Source: Phycisphaerae bacterium (GTDB lineage: Bacteria > Planctomycetota > Phycisphaerae > Sedimentisphaerales > SG8-4). From it: DNA of 11,444 bases. The notes under the pieces are model-generated. The model was not told where the DNA came from and did no database searches. It saw nothing but the letters and a program-made list of their open reading frames with translations. The stretch spans positions 1-11,444 of the forward strand of contig JAUVYQ010000085.1 of assembly GCA_030603035.1 (NCBI GenBank). Reading direction: 5' to 3'. Position numbers and translations under genes: made by a program. This document shows, in pieces, positions 6,509 to 11,444 of the stretch (within the stretch, counting starts at the first letter, position 1; every line of letters starts with the position of its first letter).

Positions 6509-6610
6509 ATGCTTGCTGTACTTTTCGGTCAAGGTGAAGTACTGGTAATCGTTATCGTAACTGCGCTTGTGGTCTTTCTAATTTTTCGCCGCCGCCGACG
6601 AAAACGCTGA
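6509..6610 (+). CDS. Possible 33-residue membrane peptide, TatA-like N-terminus
   Basis: An ATG at 6509 opens a 33-residue frame: a short head with GQGE, a hydrophobic run of about 16 residues (VLVIVIVTALVVFLIF), then a tail of Arg and Lys. The pattern of Gly-X-Gly-Glu before one helix resembles the start of TatA/TatE subunits, but the following FG-X-K-L-P hinge and amphipathic helix are absent. A weak GGAAG lies 11 bases upstream. In-frame extension to 6383 is possible but passes through a heptamer array. It may be a real small membrane protein, a truncated tatA remnant, or chance. Confidence is low. Confidence 0.3.
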   Translation: MLAVLFGQGEVLVIVIVTALVVFLIFRRRRRKR

Positions 6611-6659
6611 TATGCCCTCCCCGCGTAAGCGCCCCCCACATTTACTCCGAACCCTCCGC

Positions 6660-6680
6660 GATACGCAATATGAGATACGA
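6660..6680. repeat. Short heptamer array
   Basis: Three units, GATACGC, AATATGA and GATACGA, lie next to the 3' end of the minus-strand gene that stops at 6684. They resemble the arrays at 3047 and 5933. Confidence 0.5.
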
Positions 6681-6683
6681 ATA

Positions 6684-7463
6684 TTATTCTCCGAGATGTC
6701 GAACCACGCCTTGTTTTCGAGGAACAACCAAATCCGCCTTTCTGGCCGATTGGTTTCCTTTTACTTTGTAATTAACGTCCATAACTTCAATAAACTCTGC
6801 TGTATACTCCTTTAACACGCCGCAATATTCAAATATCTTATCACCTTTAATCAGCTCAAGTACGACCTTGCGGCCGATATATCTCTCTAATAAAGGCTCG
6901 AAGGAAGTCCCCACCGAACCCATCAATTCCTGTTTCATCCGGGAGACGTATTTATCCTGAGAAGTCAGTACCGCCCCGGCGGGAGCGGCCTTCTTGGCTT
7001 GACTGATTAACAGATTTACCACCTCCATCACCGAATCTCTCAACGTCTTGAAGACGTTTTGTATTCTTCTTTTAACCCTTCGCAGCAGTGTCGGATGATA
7101 GGTCCTTTTTAATTCTTTCTCTCTTTCTTTTTTATTACTTTCGCTCAATTCATCGTGGTATCGAATCAAGGCCGCAATATTAGGATACTCGTATTTATAC
7201 AGAATATAGCTCGTCTCATCGTGCCCTTCTTCATCCCGGTGCTTGTCCGGATAAACAAACTCCAGGCCGGTATTTTCCACGTTCAATTTGCCCCAGATTG
7301 TCTTGCCCGATGTCTCTTCCAGCGTTACCATATTCCGCCCAAAATCCTTGAGGCATTTGTCCCTGCTTCTTCTTCTGATAAAAGCGCCAACGCCTGTAGC
7401 CAAAACAATAAAAATTATAGTTATGGCTGTATAAGGTATTTTAACGGCTAAAATGTAAGGCAT
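6684..7463 (-). CDS. Membrane-anchored protein of unknown function
   Basis: The protein has 259 residues. The ATG at 7463 is preceded by GGGAG with about 6-7 bases spacing, a good start. One N-terminal transmembrane helix (about residues 9-29) is followed by Arg-rich RRRSRDK, so the body is probably cytoplasmic. Two segments look like small beta-barrel modules: about 47-75 (TLEE...IWGKLNVENTGLEFVYPD) and about 195-235 (GRKVVLELIKGDKIFEYCG...). Between them is a charged helical stretch (about 105-160) that may form a coiled coil. The second module has the feel of an LSm or SH3-like fold, but that is a guess. I do not recognise the family. It lies 78 bases downstream of the next minus-strand gene, so the two may share a transcript. 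Confidence 0.72.
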   Translation of the reverse strand: MPYILAVKIPYTAITIIFIVLATGVGAFIRRRSRDKCLKDFGRNMVTLEETSGKTIWGKLNVENTGLEFVYPDKHRDEEGHDETSYILYKYEYPNIAALIRYHDELSESNKKEREKELKRTYHPTLLRRVKRRIQNVFKTLRDSVMEVVNLLISQAKKAAPAGAVLTSQDKYVSRMKQELMGSVGTSFEPLLERYIGRKVVLELIKGDKIFEYCGVLKEYTAEFIEVMDVNYKVKGNQSARKADLVVPRKQGVVRHLGE

Positions 7464-7475
7464 AATACACTCCCT

Positions 7476-7537
7476 ATTGTCATTCTGAGCAAAGCGAATA
7501 ATCTCCTTGTTTCAGGTAACATCTGAGATTCTGTTAG
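7476..7537. repeat. Dispersed intergenic repeat of the TGTCATTCTGAGC type
   Basis: The segment TGTCATTCTGAGCAAAGCGA followed by ATAATCTCC, with an inverted GAGATTCTG some 20 bases later, matches a short imperfect palindromic element I know from intergenic DNA of many environmental bacteria. AATCTC (7500-7505) pairs with GAGATT (7525-7530). It lies between two minus-strand genes and could form a transcript hairpin. A related copy lies at 10602-10658. Confidence 0.5.
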
Positions 7538-7541
7538 ACAC

Positions 7542-8030
7542 TTAAACCTTCGCTAATATAACAGTGTAATTTTTACCATAAAACTTGGCGCATTTCGGGC
7601 ACGTGGTATAGAAAAAGTACATCTTCTTAATCTCTCTTCTGGCCTTCGATTTGACATAGGCCTTCATTTCTTCTATCCACTTCCTGACATCCTTGTACGA
7701 CCCTTCAAAAACTTTAGTCAAAAAAGTCCCTGATATTCTCGCCATTTCTGCGCCCGGCACTTCTTTGGCCACTGCAATATAGACATCAGCTCCCCAGAGA
7801 GATTTTTCATCCGAAAGCAGAAGAGGTTCAGGTGCAAGAGCTCCGGCTTGCTGAATCCTTTCCATATTTTTCACCATTACCTTCCCGAAGTTCAGCGGGA
7901 TATGCAAAAAACTTCTGACATGGTCTTTGACAAACAATTTGTCTTGAAAAGTTATCTCTTTTCCATCCCACGGCTCAGGATTAAATCTCGGGCAGCAGCC
8001 CGTCTCCGATTCTTCATAAAGCTTGTCCAT
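7542..8030 (-). CDS. Conserved protein with N-terminal CC and C-terminal CPKC; GyrI-like fold suspected
   Basis: The protein has 162 residues from ATG 8030. GAGGTGA (8036-8042) lies 5 bases upstream and favours this start over GTG 8039. No signal peptide or membrane helix is visible, so it is probably cytoplasmic. Notable blocks are GCCPRFNPEPWDGKEI (residues 11-26), SFLHIPLNFGKV (40-51), AKEVPGAEMARISGTFLTKVFEGSYKDVRKW (88-118) and YFFYTTCPKCAKFYGKNY (138-155). The GTFLTKVFEGSYKD stretch resembles GyrI-like small-molecule-binding domains. Relatives I recall from Bacteroidota are annotated only as hydrolase or hypothetical. Cys12, Cys13, Cys144 and Cys147 could bind a metal or form disulfides. 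The function is unknown. It is divergent from the prolyl oligopeptidase gene. Confidence 0.85.
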   Translation of the reverse strand: MDKLYEESETGCCPRFNPEPWDGKEITFQDKLFVKDHVRSFLHIPLNFGKVMVKNMERIQQAGALAPEPLLLSDEKSLWGADVYIAVAKEVPGAEMARISGTFLTKVFEGSYKDVRKWIEEMKAYVKSKARREIKKMYFFYTTCPKCAKFYGKNYTVILAKV

Positions 8031-8411
8031 AACTATCACCTCACTTTCTTTAATAACAGCCGAACGCTATTTGGACAACGGTGCGTCAGCACCGCAGTCA
8101 CAGGAAACTTGAAACTTTAAACTTAAAACTTAAAATTAGTCGATGCCGGTCATAGAATACCCAAAAGCATCAGCACTGTCAAACCAAAACTTCGCACGAA
8201 ATATAAGATACGAGGTACAATCCACAGTTAATGGCCGGAAAAAAATTTACTTGAAAACCCCGCACCGCCCAATTAAAGTAAGCCCGCGCTTCGGCAAGCT
8301 ATGCTTCAACTCGCTTGTAACCTGCTTTTAGCTGGCAGCCGAAATATTCTGTACAATAACCAAACCGACCCTTCGCTCCGCTCAGGACGGGAGTTTTGAG
8401 GTGTAGTTATT
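8031..8411. other. Divergent intergenic region, 381 bases
   Basis: The region separates the minus-strand CPKC gene from the prolyl oligopeptidase gene. It holds the Shine-Dalgarno sequence of the former (8036-8042), a GAAACTT heptamer array (8104-8138), a faint GATACGA-like trace near 8200-8220, a repeat reading ACCCTTCGCTCCGCTCAGGA (8369-8388) that recurs in many environmental genomes, and GAGGTG (8398-8403), the probable Shine-Dalgarno of the peptidase. Both promoters should lie here. I could not pick convincing -35 and -10 boxes. Confidence 0.5.
8104..8138. repeat. Heptamer tandem array, GAAACTT type
   Basis: Five consecutive 7-bp units are visible: GAAACTT, GAAACTT, TAAACTT, AAAACTT, AAAATTA. 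The period equals that of the other arrays but the unit sequence differs. Confidence 0.75.
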
Positions 8412-10574
8412 ATGAAAAAGTTATCTATTCGCTTACTTGTTGCTATGACCGTTTCCGCCGCATTATGCTGCGGATGCCAGAGACCATTCCCAACCGAAAC
8501 CCCGACCGCCAAACTGATTTATCCGCCGGCGCGAAGGGATTCCACAGCCGACATTTATCACGGCGTCAAAGTTCCCGACCCCTACCGTTGGCTCGAAGAT
8601 GCCGACGCACACCAAACGCAGGCGTGGGTGGCGCAGCAGAACAAGTTGACCTCCGACTTCCTCACCGGCGTTAGCGCCAGAGAGAAAATCAAGGCCCGCC
8701 TGACACATCTGTTGAATTACCGCAGGTATTCCGCTCCGTACAAGGAAGGCGACCGCTACTTCTTCTGGAAAAATGACGGGCTGCAAAATCAATCTGTCCT
8801 CTACACGCAAAAAACGCTCGAAGGCAAACCGCGTATCGTCATCAACCCCAACTTACTCAGTGTTGACGGTACCATCGCCGTAACCACTACGGCCGTGAGC
8901 AAAGACGGCACGCTTCTTGCCTATGCCCTCTCCCGCAGCGGCAGCGACCGCCGGGATGTCAAAATCCGAACAACCGATTCCAGCCGGGACTACGATGAAA
9001 CACTCAAATGGTGCAAATTCACCAGCATTGCCTGGAAGCACGATGGCGCAGGTTTTTTCTACAATCGCTTCCCCGACCCCAACACCGTCGCCCCCGAAGA
9101 CCGAAACAACTACAACCGTGTCTACCGGCACAAGCTCGGCACAGCACAATCGCAGGACCAGCTCATCTACGAACGCCCCGACAACAAGGAATTAGCCTTT
9201 GCCCCGTTGATTACCGAGGATGGCAAATTCCTCATCCTGCACGTCGAGCACGGCACCGACCCTAAGAATCGCGTTTATTACCGCCCTGTGCAAAGCGCCG
9301 CACCATTCATCAGATTGCTCGATGACGCCGACGCCCGTTACGACTTTATTGGCAATACCGACTCGGTCTTTTATTTCCATTCCGACCTGGACGCCCCCCG
9401 CGGCCGCATCATCGCCATCGACATCAATAACCCTGCTCGTGAAAGCTGGCGCGAAATCCTTCCCCAGACCGACGACGTCATCGATTACGTCGCCCTCATC
9501 AACAACCACTTCGTCGTCGCTTATATGCACGATGTGCACCACCAGCTCAAAATCTATAATCTCGATGGAAGTTTTGTCCGCAAAATCCCCCTGCCGACCC
9601 TCGGCAGGGTCAGCGGCCTGTCCGGAAAGCAATACGACACCGAAATGTTCTTCTCTTTTACCTCTTTTCTCTTTCCCAGCACAAGCTATCGCTATGATTT
9701 TCTAAATCAGCAGTTGACAACCGTTCACAAACCAGAAATCGATTTCGACCCTTCACACTATAAAACCAAACAGGTATTCTATCATTCCAGAGACGGCACT
9801 CGTGTACCTATGTTCATCACCCATAAGAAAGGTCTAAAGCTCGACGGCGGCAACCCGACCCTGCTTTACGGCTACGGCGGATTCAACATCAGCATCAAAC
9901 CCTCTTTTTCTGTCTCTGTGCTTAACTGGCTCGAACAGGGCGGCGTATATGCCGTCGCAAACTTGCGAGGAGGCGGAGAGTACGGCGAGGCCTGGCACCA
10001 GGCAGGTATGCTCGACAAAAAGCAAAACGTCTTTGACGACTTCATCGCCGCCGCTGAATGGCTCATCGAAAATAAATACACCAACCCCAAGAGGCTCGCC
10101 ATAAGAGGCGGAAGCAACGGCGGGTTGCTCGTCGCCGCCTGCATGCTCCAGCGCCCCCGGCTCTTTGGGGCCGTCGTCTGCCAGGTCCCCGTTACAGATA
10201 TGCTGAGGTACCACAAGTTCACCGTCGGCCGCTACTGGATACCGGAATTCGGCAGCGCCGAAGCCGGCCCGCAGGAGTTCAAGGTTCTATACGCTTATTC
10301 TCCCCTCCACAATATAAAGGCCGGCGTCGAATATCCACCTATACTCGTTACCTCAGCCGGTACCGACGACCGTGTCGTCCCCGCTCACGCCAAAAAATTT
10401 GTCGCCACTCTTCAGGCGAAAGCCGCCGGCAAAAATCCCATTCTGCTCCGCGTCGAAACCAAAGCCGGACACGGCGGGGGCAAACCAATATCCAAAGTCA
10501 TCAACGAACAGGCCGACATTTATGCCTTCCTCTTCAAGATGTTAGACCTGCCCTACTATTCTGTCGCAGGTTAA
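8412..10574 (+). CDS. Prolyl oligopeptidase family serine peptidase (S9A), lipoprotein
   Basis: This 720-residue enzyme is predicted to cut short peptides after proline. The N-terminus has Lys-Lys-Leu, a hydrophobic segment and a lipobox-like CCGC near residue 22, so it is probably exported and lipid-anchored. The DPYRWLED motif opens the S9A N-terminal segment; the middle (about 80-420) corresponds to the seven-bladed propeller; the alpha/beta hydrolase domain follows. The catalytic triad is Ser568 in GGSNGG, Asp652 in GTDDRVV and His687 in GHGGGK, with spacing close to that of mammalian POP. RGGGEYGEAWHQAG is the conserved stretch before the nucleophile elbow. The start has GAGGTG 8 bases upstream. 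It stands alone on the plus strand; the next plus-strand terminator seen is at 10915. Intact, with no frameshift noticed. Confidence 0.97.
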   Translation: MKKLSIRLLVAMTVSAALCCGCQRPFPTETPTAKLIYPPARRDSTADIYHGVKVPDPYRWLEDADAHQTQAWVAQQNKLTSDFLTGVSAREKIKARLTHLLNYRRYSAPYKEGDRYFFWKNDGLQNQSVLYTQKTLEGKPRIVINPNLLSVDGTIAVTTTAVSKDGTLLAYALSRSGSDRRDVKIRTTDSSRDYDETLKWCKFTSIAWKHDGAGFFYNRFPDPNTVAPEDRNNYNRVYRHKLGTAQSQDQLIYERPDNKELAFAPLITEDGKFLILHVEHGTDPKNRVYYRPVQSAAPFIRLLDDADARYDFIGNTDSVFYFHSDLDAPRGRIIAIDINNPARESWREILPQTDDVIDYVALINNHFVVAYMHDVHHQLKIYNLDGSFVRKIPLPTLGRVSGLSGKQYDTEMFFSFTSFLFPSTSYRYDFLNQQLTTVHKPEIDFDPSHYKTKQVFYHSRDGTRVPMFITHKKGLKLDGGNPTLLYGYGGFNISIKPSFSVSVLNWLEQGGVYAVANLRGGGEYGEAWHQAGMLDKKQNVFDDFIAAAEWLIENKYTNPKRLAIRGGSNGGLLVAACMLQRPRLFGAVVCQVPVTDMLRYHKFTVGRYWIPEFGSAEAGPQEFKVLYAYSPLHNIKAGVEYPPILVTSAGTDDRVVPAHAKKFVATLQAKAAGKNPILLRVETKAGHGGGKPISKVINEQADIYAFLFKMLDLPYYSVAG

Positions 10575-10601
10575 TTGATGGTTGTTATTGTATCTGCTTG
10601 T

Positions 10602-10658
10602 TGTTATTGTGAGCACAGCCCATCGGATGGGCTGGACGAGCGCAGCGCAACAATCTCA
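10602..10658. repeat. Dispersed repeat with embedded perfect hairpin
   Basis: The segment begins TGTTATTGTGAGC and ends GCGCAGCGCAACAATCTC, the pattern of the common TGTCATTGCGAGC...CAATCTC intergenic repeat. Inside it, CAGCCCATC and GATGGGCTG (10616-10634) are perfect 9-bp inverted arms around one base. It lies 27 bases after the prolyl oligopeptidase stop and could act as a transcript 3' hairpin, though no T-run follows. Confidence 0.55.
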
Positions 10659-10676
10659 AAAATAAATAATCATTAC

Positions 10677-10797
10677 TGAGTCCGCTCTAAAAAGGTCTTT
10701 TGCGACAAAACTGTCGCTTGAAATCGACGTTATTGAACTGACAGAGGCTCTTAATTTTGCCGTAATTCATATAATTGGGCTTTTTAGACCAGACTCA
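10677..10797. mobile_element. MITE-like element, 121 bp, with 18-bp TIRs and TTAC target duplication
   Basis: The left end TGAGTCCGCTCTAAAAAG (10677-10694) and the right end CTTTTTAGACCAGACTCA (10780-10797) are inverted repeats matching at 16 of 18 positions. TTAC flanks the element directly on both sides (10673-10676 and 10798-10801), consistent with a 4-bp target-site duplication. The interior encodes no transposase and contains a small hairpin (GCGACA, AAAC, TGTCGC). This is the structure of a non-autonomous miniature inverted-repeat element. The mobilising transposase family is not identifiable here. The right flank also reads ACTCATT twice, so the duplication could be partly coincidental. 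Confidence 0.65.
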
Positions 10798-10826
10798 TTA
10801 CTCATTCATCAATATCGAAGTCAAAG

Positions 10827-10900
10827 ATCCGGCATCTGTTTGACGGAATCCGGCATCTGTTGTGCTGAAAGTCCGGCCCTTGGACGGATTTGACGGAATC
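10827..10900. repeat. Imperfect 21-bp repeat block, possible insertion-sequence end
   Basis: ATCCGGCATCTGTT occurs at 10827-10840 and 10848-10861, 21 bases apart. TGACGGAATC occurs at 10841-10850 and about 10891-10900. AGTCCGGCCC in between is a diverged unit. Arrays of repeats about 20 bp long are typical of the ends of IS21-like elements, where they bind transposase. No transposase gene is in the window, so this may be an outer end or a remnant. Confidence 0.45.
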
Positions 10901-10914
10901 AATTGAAATCGCCG

Positions 10915-10944
10915 CCCCTGGCTCCACCAGGGGTTTTCTTTTTC
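10915..10944 (+). terminator. Intrinsic (rho-independent) terminator
   Basis: CCCCTGG (10915-10921) and CCAGGGG (10927-10933) form a perfect 7-bp stem with a 5-base loop, followed at once by TTTTCTTTTTC. The T-run is on the plus strand, so it stops plus-strand transcripts. No plus-strand gene lies nearby, the closest being the peptidase ending 340 bases earlier. It may instead have belonged to the mobile DNA beside it. Confidence 0.85.
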
Positions 10945-11005
10945 TCATCAGCAAATTTCCCCGTCGTCCCGATTTACTTATTGTTTTTGCTCGTCTTTTG
11001 GTTTT

Positions 11006-11314
11006 TTACTCTTGCAAAAAAACCTTGAAAGCTAATATGACTCCTATGAAAAACAAGATATAAGATAAGATAACAAGAACCCAAGAAAAACCGTTTAGTA
11101 TATGTCCAAGACACAACTTTTTATAAGCACCCACAAACTGCGCCATATAGACTACGCCTGATGCAATGGCCCCAGATAAGACGCCAATTACAAAACAAAA
11201 CATCGCATACGATAATTTAGTTACAACTTCAATATTTTGTGAAACTTCAAATTCAAAAACGCTTCCAATAAAAGCCAGCAACGCAACGGTCGCACCACCA
11301 TTAATAAAAGCCAT
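11006..11314 (-). CDS. Small multi-pass membrane protein, possibly shortened at its N-terminus
   Basis: The 102 residues are mostly hydrophobic. Three membrane segments are likely: about residues 3-19, 34-60 and 71-99, with a charged loop in between (FEFEVSQNIE). The opening NGGATVALLAFIG matches a motif I recall from small bacterial membrane proteins of unknown function, where it usually follows an N-terminal helix rather than starting the protein. The frame stays open for 20 more codons upstream (to a TAA), reading like protein (ITTLNHNYFRTTQ), but has no standard start codon, and no Shine-Dalgarno sequence precedes ATG 11314. The gene is much more AT-rich than its neighbours, suggesting recent acquisition. 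It could be a truncated gene or use an unusual start. Function unknown. Confidence 0.65.
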   Translation of the reverse strand: MAFINGGATVALLAFIGSVFEFEVSQNIEVVTKLSYAMFCFVIGVLSGAIASGVVYMAQFVGAYKKLCLGHILNGFSWVLVILSYILFFIGVILAFKVFLQE

Positions 11315-11444
11315 TTGCGTTGTTCGGAAGTAATTGTGGTTTAAGGTGGTTATAAAAACTTCAAATTGTATTTACCCCGCTGTTTTGCTGTAAGTGCTTA
11401 TTTTTCTTCACGCAAAAAAAGAATTGTCCCAGATTGACCCCAAA
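11315..11444. other. AT-rich window end with possible mobile-element boundary sequence
   Basis: The region contains no complete gene. The last bases, from about 11424, read ATTGTCCCAGATTGACCCC. A motif of repeated TGTCCC/GATTG words is familiar from DNA flanking IS200-like or REP-associated transposase genes in environmental bacteria. The element itself, if present, lies beyond the window. Confidence 0.3.

Larger units (their letters stand above)
10575..11005. other. Accessory intergenic region with repeats and a MITE-like element, 431 bases
   Basis: No gene is called here. In order it contains two copies of GTTGTTATTGT (10581-10591 and 10600-10610), a dispersed repeat with a perfect hairpin (10602-10658), a 121-bp MITE-like element (10677-10797), a block of about 21-bp imperfect repeats (10827-10900), an intrinsic terminator (10915-10944), and AT-rich DNA up to the stop of the small membrane protein gene. 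An open frame without a start codon crosses the MITE. Confidence 0.6.

Noticed and set aside
6287..6532. Minus-strand frame with a GHKL-ATPase-like word (VVQLQDDGGRG)
   Set aside because: The resemblance is a few residues long, the rest is translated hairpin and repeat, and no other kinase motif is present.
6612..6815. 67-residue plus-strand frame
   Set aside because: It includes a heptamer array and lies antisense to the well-supported minus-strand gene ending at 6684.
8853..9632. Long minus-strand and alternative-frame open frames inside the peptidase gene
   Set aside because: They are shadows of the GC-rich peptidase coding sequence, which has complete catalytic motifs in its own frame.
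10656..10890. Start-less open frame across the MITE-like element
   Set aside because: It has no start codon or Shine-Dalgarno sequence, and continues through the 21-bp repeats. It is best explained by chance openness.

Overview
The window reads as chromosomal DNA from an environmental Gram-negative bacterium, most likely a planctomycete (Phycisphaerae or Sedimentisphaerales type). This is inference. It rests on exported Gfo/Idh/MocA, DUF1080 and xylose-isomerase-like proteins with twin-arginine or lipoprotein signals, a GAF-SpoIIE phosphatase, and intergenic regions crowded with short tandem repeats. Verrucomicrobiota or Bacteroidota remain possible. Most genes are moderately GC-rich; the last 450 bases are clearly AT-richer.

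Layout. Bases 1-5754 hold six genes, all on the minus strand. In transcription order they are a GAF-SpoIIE (RsbU-like) phosphatase, cytidylate kinase (cmk), a PlsC-type acyltransferase overlapping cmk by ATGA, a DUF1080 lipoprotein, a Tat-exported Gfo/Idh/MocA oxidoreductase, and a Tat-signal, probably lipid-anchored, sugar isomerase/epimerase-like protein cut by the left edge. The last three look like a cell-envelope sugar module. Its composition matches the oxidation, elimination and hydration route for cleaving glycosides through 3-keto intermediates described in Bacteroides. Bases 5971-6240 encode an acylphosphatase (plus strand), followed by a strong hairpin and a possible 33-residue membrane peptide. 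Bases 6684-8030 hold two minus-strand genes of unknown function. Bases 8412-10574 encode a complete S9A prolyl oligopeptidase lipoprotein (plus strand). The right end, 10575-11444, is accessory: a dispersed-repeat copy, a 121-bp MITE-like element, a block of about 21-bp repeats, an intrinsic terminator, and an AT-rich three-helix membrane protein gene.

The least expected signal is non-coding. At least seven intergenic spots carry tandem arrays whose unit is always 7 bp but whose sequence differs (GGTAACT, AATACGC, GATACGA, TCGATAC, GAAACTT, AATAATC). Several arrays end within 3-6 bases of a start codon or run into a stop codon. One composite repeat occurs on both sides of the phosphatase gene, with seven heptamers in one copy and four in the other.
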